From the NCBI GenBank assembly GCA_004151065.3, contig NWUY0300001079.1, positions 26,404 through 44,443 of the forward strand: DNA of 18,040 nucleotides, in the 5' to 3' direction. Positions 1 through 10,438 of the stretch are shown piece after piece. The notes below the pieces were generated by a model. It was given only the letters and a program-made list of their open reading frames with translations, had not been told where the DNA came from and did not search any database. Numbering within the stretch: position 1 is the stretch's first letter; each line of letters begins with the position of its first letter. Made by a program: the position numbers and the translations under genes. The stretch comes from Larix sibirica. Its lineage: Eukaryota > Streptophyta > Pinopsida > Pinales > Pinaceae.

Positions 1-542
1 CCATCACCTCATGAAGTGGTTTCAAGTACACAAGAGGGGATATTTAATGCCACAAGGAGTGTAAGGAGCCCCAAATTCGAATTGTGGAGGTGATGGGACA
101 TTAATGAGCCTTTAATGCACCGTGGGTAGTTGAGATTCTGCCATTTTTTACAGTAGCACGACCTTAATGAAGAAACATTGCACGCAACGTGACCTATATG
201 AAGAAAATACACATGTTACACTAGCACAGGTACATAGTTATAAACCTGCAAAATAGCACAAATTTTGAAGGAAAAGTCGCGCGAGTGGCCAACCAAAATT
301 CATGCCTTTTGTACTCTGAGGCTCAAACTGTTTTATGGATTTTTTGAGGATGTATTTGGTGAATTGCATTCTTTATGTTGATGACACCTTACTGCAAGAA
401 TCCCCAAAATGTCTCATGTGTGCGAGATTTAGTCGTTAGCGTAAAACTTGAAGTGGAAAAATGCCAAAGGTTGAACATTTCCAACTTGAAAATTTGAATT
501 TTCCAGGTAAGCTAGTAGAAGATGTAAGTGCTCTATGCACTG
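1..542. other. Non-coding flank, no gene recognised
   Basis: No reading frame here resembles a known protein family. A 67-codon minus-strand frame near the left edge has no recognisable motif and no start or splice context, so I do not call it. The sequence has the mixed composition typical of plant intergenic DNA and may be the edge of an unrecognised repeat. Confidence 0.5.
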
Positions 543-880
543 TTGGTTTTTCACTAACCACAAACCGAAAAGTCTAGCAGAAGCAAAAACAATTGATGTC
601 TTCTACTAAGTGGGTGGTTTTAGGCTAACCACAATCTCTGTAACTTGGCACGAACTTGATTCTAGATCAACAGTTCCCTTTAGAACTTGGATCTAACTGA
701 GGTTTTGGCTCAGCAGTTCGCTCAGGAAATTGGCTCTAAGGCTCAGTGGTTCGCTTTGAAAATGGTATTTTAAGGACCACCAAAAAACGGCATCTAGCAG
801 AAGTTGATGTCTTCTACTAAATGGGTGGTTTTAGGATGACCACAAACTAAGAGGTAGTTTTAGGATCACCACAAACCAAT
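543..880. repeat. Diverged local direct-repeat cluster
   Basis: A block starting tctagcagaag, followed by a ttgatgtcttctacta core and gggtggttttagg..gaccacaa, occurs at about 573-634 and again at 793-845. The second copy lacks about 9 bp after the agcagaag. The tail motif ggttttaggatNaccacaaa is repeated once more at about 854-876, and a related form lies at 543-567. A second small pair, ggctcag(c/t)(a/g)gttcgct, occurs at 707-722 and 740-755. Within each large copy, agcagaag and cttctact form a short imperfect inverted pair. No coding potential is visible. Origin is unknown: a worn tandem duplication or a fragment of a transposon terminal region would both fit. Confidence 0.6.
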
Positions 881-3105
881 GGGTGATCTAGAACATGGAC
901 CTAATTCTATCTTCTGGTTACAACTATGAAATTTCCTTTAGCTCTAGCTCAAGGATCTGGATGTTGGCTCTACTTTAGGCTATTGTTGAAGCTCACTTGG
1001 TTCTTATTGTGGCTCAGGATTGTTTGTTTTGGTCAATATGATAGGGATTCAAAACTTGAAGCATGCCTGTGAATTCATGATGCCCCTCTTGTCAAGTACA
1101 AGGTGAGAAGAAGATAATCTTTCAACTGTAAGAATATGCATTACTTGAGATTGAATGACATAGAGCTCATAGCTTCTTGCAACTCTACCATTTAACAACA
1201 ATCTCAATAAATGAAGGATGTCGAGCTCTACCAAAAATTCACCCAAATACAATTGTAATACAATTCAACTTCATTTCAAAAATTACAAGTAATCTTACAA
1301 AACAACTATTTCCAAGTTACAAAAGAGGGTTGTTATGAACAAGAACTAGTTCAAAATGTTGATTATGGAGTTGAATTGATCTTCAAGTTTGGATGTTTTA
1401 ACTTTGAATATTTTGAATTCTATTATTGAGATGGATCTTTGACTTGGATGAAGTCATGGTCTATGGCACACAATACAACATTGTAACATAGATATCATCT
1501 TCTCTATGCTCTGGAGGAATAAGAGGAGAATGAAATATTGAGTACGTGTTTGGCATGGCCTACAAAGTGCCCCAAAATGAAACAAATTATCTTTAAAATA
1601 TTAGGTAGTTGTCCAGATACAAATGGATCCATCAACAAGTCAAAGCAACCAAGATCCATCTTTACCTAGCATTGTCAATTCACCCTCTATTCAAAGACAA
1701 AACAGGGGTCATCTTTCAATACATAATTTTTTAATCTAGCAATAGCACTCAAGATTCACCCAAGCTATAGAGTCCACCATATGAGAGAGAGAGAGAGAGA
1801 GAGAAGAAGAAGAAGATAGCGAATGAGATTCCTTCAAATATGCTAGAGAAGTCTAGTTCATAGACAATGAAAATAGATTTGAAATGTGTGTTCCTATGCT
1901 ACCTAGACTAGATGTACATACTTAATCAACCAAGAAAGTTAACAAAAACACACCATAATGAATCAAATAAACGAAGCACTACTACTCACTTTCCTTTGTC
2001 GCCTCAAAATTCTTCAAAATTTGATGTTGGAGAGTGTGATTTTAAGACCTATAATATTCATGAAAATATGAGGATTTTCAACTGTTTTCCAATAGAAATA
2101 GTTGGTGTCTTATCAATCTTTAATGCTAGAGAGATAAAAAATTACTCCACAATAACCTGCATTAATAATCTATAGCTTTGTTTAGGTTTTTGCAAATGAG
2201 CTGACAACAGATACTCGAAGCAAAGCGGAGGAAGCTAAAGGGAGCATGTGGCACAATGGTCAAGAAGGGAAAGAGAGGCAGGTAAATAATGGTGAAGAGT
2301 CTGCAGGTTTGGTGGTTATCATATTCAATTCATAGGTGGGTGTCTTCTTCATGCAGGTAGAACTCTTGGAAATTAGCACAAATACCACAACCTCAAACCT
2401 CTTAGGCTTGTAGTTCCTAGGATCATCCAAAAAAATATTCTAGTGTCTATGGTGCCAACATCATCAACATATTGGTACGCACTCTGGTTTCTCGTGCATT
2501 GTATCTTCTTGAATTACTCATTGTATCCATCGTTTTATTTTGGTTTTGCAATGTGAATCCAACCAAGTTGCAAGTAACCACAAGCACTCACAGGTATGCT
2601 CCAATAGAGGTTGTAGGTGACTCGAACATGCAATAGCCAATATGTGAGGTGTTTAGAATCTACGTTCAATACTCCACATTGGTAAATTGTGCACACAGGT
2701 GAACACTCAAAAATGTGTGAGGAGTCTATGAACAAGAGGTGTAGACTCAATGAATAGACTGAGCTAGTTGCAAATCTCTTTCTTTTTACTCATAGGTCAA
2801 GAATGGACTAGATGTGTGGGAGTAGTCTAGTCGAAAAAGAGAAAATAAGAGTGTGATTTGGAATCATGCCAAAAAAAACGCATGGGCGGACGCCAATCAA
2901 CAAGTCTCAAGGAGGGAGGAGAAAAAATGCCAAAGGTTTTAGAATACATAGAAAAATATACGAAGAAGAATGGCTTCATAGCAAGTCTAAGCATAGAGAG
3001 TTGCGGGACAATGGACATAACTCAACAGACTACAATAGAGTTGGAAAACTATGCAGTGTAACGAAAACACCTAGCAAACATTAGGGATTTGATTGTGAGA
3101 ATTGT
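881..3105. other. Long intergenic stretch, no supported gene
   Basis: All reading frames are short (under 90 codons) and none shows a family motif. One patch at about 2187-2280 reads as a charged, hydrophilic peptide after a pyrimidine-rich TTTAG and before a GTAAAT, so it resembles an isolated exon, but I cannot tie it to any protein. Two overlapping frames at about 2858-3084 are lysine/arginine-rich because of an A/G-rich tract and are not convincing. Much of this stretch may be old, unrecognised retroelement sequence. Confidence 0.5.
1783..1815. repeat. GA/GAA compound microsatellite
   Basis: An uninterrupted (GA)n run of roughly 11 units at 1783-1804 passes directly into (GAA)n to about 1815. 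This is a purine-only strand of more than 30 bases, of a kind that is often length-polymorphic in plants. Confidence 0.95.
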
Positions 3106-3197
3106 CGAAACAATATGCATAAAAGTACATAGGACAAAGGGAAGAATAGTGCTCAAAAAAACATAAGCCACATGGTTCATTATTTCTCTGATACCAT

Positions 3198-3426
3198 TGT
3201 TGGGATGCCCAAGTAGGTAGGAACCCAAGGATTAAACAAGGACAAAGCAATAGGTGTAAAGCACAATTTCCATTAAGATAGTATACACAAAAATACAATG
3301 GTGTGACCCTTGATTTCATATTCCAAGTGGTCTCTTGGATTCCCGATGACGTTTCATATTCACATACGAAAACTAACTGAATAATGAATGCAATTTACCA
3401 AATACACAAGGATTAAGTTTCCAATG
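3198..3426 (-). repeat. Unit 1 LTR-like segment
   Basis: This is the 229 bp segment from TGTTGG to a mutated terminus reading ccaatg instead of ccaaca. The primer binding site next to it (plus-strand tctctgatacca) keeps the TGGTATCAGAG core. It belongs to the sequence subtype also seen in units 4-6. Confidence 0.65.
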
Positions 3427-3870
3427 GTTTCATTACACCTGTGTTATTGTTATTTTCTTCTTTGATTGCAAGTTCTAAATATATTATCAGCATCTATAAT
3501 ATTCACGCCATTTGGTTTGCTAAGATGGGAGGAATCGAGTTTTTCGAAAAGTAGAAACCTATGAACTACCATTGACGTGGGACTCAATGCCTTGTACAAA
3601 TTGTGAGCTACAATGTTAAATCGACTATTGCAATTAACATGTGTGTGTGCGCGCACGCGTGGGTGTGTGTAACAATATTGTTTTATCCCATTGTTTAAAA
3701 CTAGTCATTACTTCAATTGATGTGTTTAATCGTCTCTAATATATACAATAAATTCGTAAATGAATGCTTGTTCATATGTTTTTCTCATCTACATATATGC
3801 ATAATACTATAATATTTAATTATGTTTTCTCAAGTTATATTACACAGGAAGAACCATAGTGCTCAGAACA

Positions 3871-4059
3871 AAGACAAATCAATAGGTGTGAAAGAACAAT
3901 TTTCATTAAGATAGTATACACAAAAATACAATTATGTGACCCTTGGTTTCATATTCCAAGTGGTCTCTTGGACTCTCGGTGATGTTTCATATTCACATAT
4001 GAAATCTAAGTGAATAATGAATGCAATTTACCAAATACACAAGGATTAAGTTTCCAACA
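3871..4059 (-). repeat. Unit 2 LTR-like segment, end deleted with its primer binding site
   Basis: The right terminus ccaaca is intact, but about 76 bp covering the end of the internal region, the primer binding site and the first ~40 bp of the LTR are missing. Sequence runs straight from gctcagaacaa into agacaaatcaat. The two intact flanks share acaa at the junction, which suggests a microhomology deletion. Confidence 0.65.
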
Positions 4060-4546
4060 GTTTCATCACACCTGTGTTATTTTTATTTTCTTCTTTGATT
4101 CCAAGTTGTAAATATATTATCATCATCTATAATATTAATTCCATTTCATTTGCTGAAATGGGAGGAATCAAGTTTTTCGAAAAGTTGAAACCTGTGAACC
4201 ACCATTGATGTGGGACTCAGTGCCTTGTACAAATTGTGAGCTACAATTTTAAATCAACTATTGCAATTAACATGTGTGTGTGCACACATTCATGCGCATG
4301 CGTGGGTGTGTGTAATAATCTCATTTGCTCCCATTGTGTAAAACTAGTCATTACTTCAATTGATGTGTTTAGTCGTCTCTAATATATACAATAAAATTGT
4401 AAATGAATTCTTGTTCATATATTTTTCTCGTCTACATATATGCATAATAATATAATATTTAATTATGTTTTTTCAAGTTATATTACACAGGAAGAACCAT
4501 AGTGCTCAGAACAACACAGGCCACATCATTACTACTCTGATACCAT

Positions 4547-4777
4547 TGTTGGGATGCCCAGGTAGGTACGAACCCAAGCATTAAACAAAGACAAATCAAT
4601 ATGTGTGAAAGAACAATTTTCATTAAGATAGTATATACACAAAAATACAATTATGTGACCCTTTGTTTCATATTCCAAGTGGTCTTTTGGACTCTCGGTG
4701 AGGTTTCATATTCACATATGAAATCTAAGTGAATAATTAATGCAATTTACCAAATACACAAGGATTAAGTTTCCACG
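4547..4777 (-). repeat. Unit 3 LTR-like segment
   Basis: A 231 bp segment from TGTTGGG to a damaged terminus (ttccacg). It carries the same diagnostic variants as unit 2 (ctctcggtga, gaaatctaag). The primer binding site core is intact at 4535-4545. Confidence 0.65.
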
Positions 4778-5258
4778 GTTTCATTATGCCTATGTTATTG
4801 TTATTTTCTTCTTTGATTCCAAGTTTTAAATATATTATCATCATCTATAATGTTAATGCCATTTGATTTGCTGAAATGGGAGGAATCGAGTTTTTCGAAA
4901 ATTCAAAACCTATGAACCACCATTGATGTGGAACTCAGTGCCTTGTACAAATTGTGAGCTACAATTTTAAATAAAATATTGCAATTAAAATGTGTGTGTG
5001 CGCACACACGTGTATGTGTGTAACAATATCGTTTGCTCCCATTGTTTAAAACTGGGCATTACTTCAATTGATGTGTTTTCTCGTCTCTAATATATACAGT
5101 AATTTTTTAAATGGATGTTTTTTCATATATTTTTATCGTCTACATATATGCATAATACTATAATATTTAATTATGTTTTTTCAAGTTATATTACACAGGA
5201 AGAACCATAGTGCTCAGAACAACACATGCCATATGGTCCGCTACTACTCTGATACCAT

Positions 5259-5488
5259 TGTTGGGATGCCCAGGTGGGTAGGCACCCAAGAATTAAACAA
5301 AGAAAAATGAATAGGTGTGAAAGAACAATGTTCATTAAGATATTATACACAAAAATACAATGATGTGACCCTTGGTTTCATATTCCAAGTGGTCTCTTGG
5401 ACTCCCCATGACATGTCATATTTACATATGAAAACTAAGTGAATAATGAATGCAATTTACCAAATACACAAGGATTAAGTTTCCAATA
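5259..5488 (-). repeat. Unit 4 LTR-like segment
   Basis: A 230 bp segment from TGTTGGG to ccaata. It is of the same subtype as units 1, 5 and 6 (gaaaactaag). The primer binding site core is intact at 5247-5257. Confidence 0.65.
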
Positions 5489-5975
5489 GTTTCATTACAC
5501 ATGTGTTATTGTTATTTTTTTCTTTGATTGCAAGTTATAAATAGATTATCATCATCCATAATATTCACGCCATTTTATTTGATGAAATGGGAGGAATCGA
5601 GTTTTTCGAAAAATCAAAACCTATTAACTACCATTGATGTGGGATTCAGTACCTTGTACAAATTGTGAGCTACAATGTTAAATCGTCTATTGCAATTAAC
5701 ATGTGTGTGCACGCACATGCACGCACGTGGGTGTGTGTAACAATATCGTTTTCTATCATTGTTTAAAACTAGGCATTACTTCAATTGATGTGTTTTCTCA
5801 TCTCTAATATATACAATAAATTTGTAAATGAATTGTTGTGCATATATTGTTCTCATCTAGATATATCCATAATACTATAATATTTAATTATGTTTTTTCA
5901 AGTTATATTACACATGAAGAACCATAGTGCTCATAACCAAACATGCCACATGGTTCATTAATGCTCTGATACCAT

Positions 5976-6205
5976 TGCTGGGATGCCCATGTATGTAGGA
6001 ACCTAAAGATTAAACAAAGACAAATCAATAGGCGTGAAGGAACAATTTTCATTAAGATAGTATACACAGAAATACAATGATGTGACCCTTGGTTTCATAT
6101 TCCAAGTGGTCTCTTGGACTCCCGATGACGTTTCATATTCACATATGAAAACTAAGTGAATAATGAATGCAATTTACCAACTACACAAGGATTAAGTTTC
6201 CAACG
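5976..6205 (-). repeat. Unit 5 LTR-like segment
   Basis: A 230 bp segment from TGCTGGG (one change in the terminus) to ccaacg. The adjacent site on the minus strand, TGGTATCAGAGC, matches all 12 bases of the usual tRNA-iMet primer binding site, the best match in the array. Confidence 0.65.
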
Positions 6206-6698
6206 GTTTCATTACACCCGTGTTATTGTTATTTTTTTCTTTGATTGCAAGTTCTAAATATATTATCATCATCTATAATATTCACACCATTTAATTTGTT
6301 GAAATGGGAGGAATAGTTTTTTTTTTAAAGTCAAAACCTATGAACTACCATTGATGTGGGACTCAATGCCTTGTGCAAATTGTGAGCTACAATGTTAAAT
6401 CGACTATTGCAATTAACATGTGTGTGTGCGTGCACGTGCGCACGCGCGTGTGGGTGTGTGTAACAATATTGTTTGCTCCCATTGTTTAAAACTAGACATT
6501 ACTTCAATTGATTTGTTTTCTCGTTTCTAATATATACAATAAATTTGTAAATGAAATCTTGTGCATATATTTTTCTCGTCTACATATATGCATAATACTA
6601 TAATATTTAATTATGTTTTTTCAAGTTATATGACATAGGAAGAAAAATAGTACTCAGAACAACATAGGACACATGGTTCATTACTGCTCTAGTACCAT

Positions 6699-6928
6699 TG
6701 TTGGGATGCCCAGGTAGGTATGAACCAAAGTATTAAACAAAGACAAATCAATAAGTGTGAAAGAACAATTTTCATTAAGATAGTATACACAAAAATACAA
6801 TGATGTGACCCTTGGTTTCATATTCCAAGTGGTCTCTTGGACTCCCCATGACGTTTCATATTCACATATGAAAACTAAGTCAATAATGAATGCAATTTAC
6901 CAAATACACAAGGATTAAGTTTCCAACA
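6699..6928 (-). repeat. Unit 6 LTR-like segment, both termini intact
   Basis: A 230 bp segment with TGTTGGG at one end and ccaaca at the other, the cleanest terminal inverted pair in the array. Its primer binding site is mutated (plus-strand ctctagtacca), so this copy would pair poorly with the tRNA. Confidence 0.7.
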
Positions 6929-7361
6929 GTTTCATTACACCTGTGTTATTGTTATTTTCTTCTTTGATTGCAACTTCTAAATAGATTATCATCATCTATA
7001 ATATTCACATCATTTGCTTTGTTGAAATGGGAGGAATCGAGTTTTTCGTAAAGTAGAAACCTATGAACTACCATTGATGTGGGACTCAGTGCCTTGTACA
7101 AATTATGAGCTACAGTGTTAAATCAACTATTGCAATTAACATGTGTGTGTGCACGCACATGCATGTGCATGCGTGGGTGTGTGTAACAATATCATTTGCT
7201 CTCATTGTTTAAAACTATGAATTACTTCAATTGATGTGTTTTCTTGTCTCTAATATCTACAATAAATTTGTAAATGAATGTTTGTGCATATATTTTTATG
7301 GCCTACATATATATGCATAATACTATAATATGTAATTATGTTTTGTCAAATTATATTACAA

Positions 7362-8560
7362 TAAAACATTTAAGTATATATTTTTATTTTTTCAAAATAT
7401 ATTATAAAATTTTAAATATATCAAGAATTAATATAATTTTAAATATATTAAGAATTTAAGTTTGGATTTTTTTATTATAATTAAAATTATTAAACACAAT
7501 TAATTGTATGAAAAGTAAAGTTAGGTTTATAAATTTTTAGTTATATTTTTTAAATATTTCAATAAAATAATTTTATATAGTGAAATTAGAATTATAAAAA
7601 AAAGTATATTTAAGTTTTATATAATATAATGAGTTTTCTCACGAGTTTTAAGTTTATTTAGCTTGCTATTTTATTTAATTGTTACCAAGTGCAATTGAAT
7701 TCACGATTGATGAACCATGTATTCATTTCACTAATCTCCTAGTACCAGCATCAACCAATGTAATGAGTACCATGTGGACTATTCAAAAATCATGATAAGT
7801 TAGTGACTATAGTCATGTAATATAGGTCATATATTAATGACATGTACTATGCATATAATCTCAAAAAGTCTCTCAATACTTAAATAATAAAAAACAGAAA
7901 ATTTAACTCAATCATTTAGAAGGTATAATATCTATTAAGATTTTGAAAATGGAATAGTAAGCTAAATGAACTTGATTATAGGAAAACTTCACAATTGAAC
8001 ATACTTAATCACTATAATTGATAAGTATAATGATTAATAAAAATAACTAATTAGTGGATAATTATATTTTAAAAACATTCCAATTGATATTAATGAATTT
8101 ACTATAAATTTATTTACATTAAAAACATTCGTAAATTATAAATTAATAATAAAATATCTAAGGGTTTTGTTTTTCAAACTTTGGCTTATAGTTATTGCAA
8201 ACAAATTTGTGATCAAGAACCTTAATTACAAGATCTCATGGCGAATTTGGGGCTCCATGTTAGCCCTTAGGAGGGGGTGCGAAGGAGTAAAATATGACGA
8301 TACTTAATGAATATTTAACTATAGAATATTTAAGGGAAGATAATAAGGAATATTAATTAATTATCATTTTATATTGAAGTAAGGTTTGTAGTATTTTAAT
8401 AAGTTTATGATTTGGATGTTTTGTTTTTTTTGGAAATTTAATAAAAACTTAGAATGAATTATTGGAATTGAGATATTTAGAGAAGTGGAATCCATTTACA
8501 TATTCAAAAATACAATTTTAACAATAAACAAGGAGAAAGCTGCAAGCAACTAATTTCTTA
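7362..8560. other. AT-rich intergenic DNA, no feature seen
   Basis: This stretch is very AT-rich, with long A/T runs and stops in every frame. The short frames within it are low complexity. I see no repeat unit, splice context or RNA gene here. Confidence 0.6.
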
Positions 8561-9300
8561 CCAATTAGAGTGTGCATTTTATTGGAGAGTAAATGCATTG
8601 CCCAATTGGTAGAGCCACTTGTTGTGAATCACATCTCTTGTTTGGAGAGAGCACCGCCTTATTGTTGCAGATAGGTGTTGATAGTGGTGCTTTTTTAGGA
8701 GGTCAGTTAAAGTTGGATAAATTGTTTCCTTTTGTGGTAAAGAATTCGTTCGAGAAGAAATGTCAAGACAAAGAGCATAGAGCACCCACTATTAGACGTA
8801 TGTTATGTACAAGCAAGGAAAATTTTGTTTTTGGATTTGTCCAAGTAAAGATCAAAAGAGATTATTATTGAGAAAAAAAGTAAAAAGAAAGAGTGAAATA
8901 CTTTGAGAGTTGATAGTTGATAAATGATTTCTATTGCTAATAGTGGGGACATAATGAGATATTGGTAGAAATATATTGCATTAGCCCTAGAGTTGGAGAG
9001 CGAAAACTTTTAACCTATTTTCATAGCAAAGGAAATAACCTTCTAGATGAATGTGAGCACCATTAGTTTTGGGGCGGTACTGTTTTACTTGATTCTCAGC
9101 TGTCGTAATGCATTACGAGCACTCAGGGGCGGTTAAGTACTTCTGACACACTGCACGACCATACACATAATCTATTTTTCCAAAAAAAAATTGCGTTGTG
9201 AAACGACCAAATGAAATATTTGAAAGGAGGGATGCAAAAACAGTAGCTAGATTTTGTAAAATGTTGTGGCATTAACATATGAATATGTTTGTTCATTGTT
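8561..9300. other. Intergenic; one unsupported 92-codon frame
   Basis: A plus-strand frame at 8593-8871 encodes 92 residues, but its composition is irregular, it matches no family I know, and an equally open frame lies opposite it. The words gcccaattggtagagcc near 8600 resemble a tRNA A-box, but no B-box or cloverleaf follows. I make no gene call. Between 9071 and 9133 lies a palindrome flanked by GGGGCGGT repeats (separate entry). Confidence 0.45.
9071..9133. promoter_or_regulatory. 16-bp perfect palindrome between two GGGGCGGT boxes
   Basis: TCGTAATGCATTACGA at 9103-9118 is a perfect palindrome. Direct copies of GGGGCGGT lie on both sides, at 9071-9078 and 9126-9133. The symmetry and the GC-rich boxes in AT-rich surroundings resemble a protein-binding site, but no gene is linked to it, so the role is a guess. 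Confidence 0.3.
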
Positions 9301-9356
9301 GCACCCTTTTCCCACCAATGAAGACTCGAGAAGCCATAAGTCTAGCCAATTAATAC

Positions 9357-9410
9357 AAAGTCAAAATACTTTGACTTTCAAACAAATTCAGGGAATACAA
9401 ATATAAATAC
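9357..9410. promoter_or_regulatory. Inverted W-box pair and TATA-like motif
   Basis: AAAGTCAAA at 9357-9365 and TTTGACTTT at 9370-9378 are exact inverted copies separated by ATAC. Each arm contains a TTGACT W-box core of the kind bound by plant WRKY factors. A TATAAATAC motif follows at 9402-9410. Together this resembles a plant promoter, yet no coding exon could be recognised downstream before the copia fragment. AT-rich DNA yields TATA-like words easily, so confidence is low. Confidence 0.3.
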
Positions 9411-9660
9411 CCATTAATTTTTATATTGATTACAAATTGAACGTGGCACCTTTTGGTATCTTTTTATAGTTTAATTTATTAGATTTCATTAGAAACACAA
9501 GATGTGAGTTCTCTAAACTAATTTAGAGATGATGTGGTTATTGAATTAGATCACTAATTTAGAGGTGGTGGATTATTGACGAAGTGCCTTATTTTCTTTA
9601 CAGCTTCAATGTTCAGGTAATTTGATTGCTTTCTGTAGTTCATGTTTATTGTTCTAATCT

Positions 9661-10408
9661 TTAATTTCATTTTTGTTAAGGAAAATTCAAGAATGTCTGT
9701 CTAAAATGTCGGGTTTATTAGTTTAATGAACTGACTGAATCATGACTGCGATCAAGCACTTTACATTTGTCTTTTTTTTCATTTAATATGAAGGAATTAA
9801 TACATGAAATGAAATTAAAGGATAAACAAATTTAGACATCAAAAATTTAATTTCTCTGAATGGTTATACACTATACAAAGAATAACATAGTTATAACTGC
9901 ACGGACTATATAGAAAATCCTAACCTAATTATTAGTGTTCCAAAATTTATCAACATTGGTAAAAGCAGGAACACAAGTGCAGACATATATATGTTATTAT
10001 TTCGTACTTCATACCCGAGCACTATCCCTAAAATCTCAACAAGAATATTGCATGTTCTTGTCATTTTTCAAAGTGTCCTAACGGATTTGTAGGGAAATTC
10101 AAAATATTTATTTGTTGAAAATGTCTATCTTTCTAAGATTCCTAATAATTCATCAAGAGAAAAATAAATAGCATAAAATAAATAATAATAAATGGATACA
10201 ACATTGTGCTGAAATAAATAATAAAATACAATGTCTTTTAGATTCAATGAATGGTAGATGATTTTGAAAACAACTAAAGTAGAAGTGTTATCCATCATTC
10301 TTCTTTCATAAATAATTGATAATCAAGTTTGCTTAGTTTGTAATTATGTGTGCAAAAGAGGGGTGAAGTGTTAGTTTTTCAGAATTTACTTCAATCTGAT
10401 CTAGGATC
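9661..10408. other. AT-rich intergenic DNA, nothing recognised
   Basis: No open frame of note, no repeat and no RNA gene is visible. The right end abuts the truncated copia element. I looked here for a second copy of that element's LTR (which would start tgtaaatgcc on the plus strand) and did not find one. Confidence 0.5.
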
Positions 10409-10438
10409 TTAACTGAGAGAACAACATGTACAGCATAN

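Larger units (their letters stand above)
3110..7361 (-). repeat. Six-unit tandem array of a TRIM-like LTR element
   Basis: Six head-to-tail units of about 712-723 bp fill this stretch. Using the motif ctctgatacca as anchor, units begin at 3186, about 3866 (anchor deleted), 4535, 5247, 5964 and 6687. On the minus strand each intact anchor is a primer binding site, TGGTATCAGAG, matching the 3' end of plant initiator-Met tRNA. One base away lies the end of a 229-231 bp segment bounded by TGTTGG and CCAACA-like termini, as expected of an LTR. The rest (~485 bp) has no coding frame. LTR size, tRNA-Met priming, TG...CA ends and lack of coding fit a TRIM (terminal-repeat retrotransposon in miniature); tandem TRIM arrays are known in plants and are usually explained by recombination between LTRs. 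I see no clear polypurine tract. The array edges fall inside the internal region, not at LTRs, and the left edge (about 3110) is degraded. A satellite derived from a larger copia element is the alternative. Confidence 0.75.

Noticed and set aside
1912-2175. 87-codon plus-strand frame
   Set aside because: Asn/Ile/Thr-rich low-complexity translation of AT-rich DNA with no recognisable domain.
2858-3084. Two overlapping Lys/Arg-rich frames
   Set aside because: Their basic composition comes from an A/G-rich tract, and neither shows a motif.
3110-7361. CRISPR-like array
   Set aside because: Repeats are ~720 bp without spacers, and the context is a plant genome; LTR features explain it better.
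7274-7459. 61-codon frame rich in Ile, Tyr and Asn
   Set aside because: It is a reading of an A/T run at the array edge, not a protein.
65-8256. 15-bp inverted pair, ggagccccaaattcg at 65-79 and its complement at 8242-8256
   Set aside because: The match does not extend on either side, and one such 15-mer pair in 18 kb is not far from chance.
8590-8620. tRNA A-box-like words
   Set aside because: No acceptor stem, anticodon arm or GGTTCGANTCC B-box at the right distance, so no tRNA or SINE call.
8593-8871. 92-codon plus-strand frame
   Set aside because: No motif, no splice or promoter context, and an open frame of similar quality on the opposite strand.
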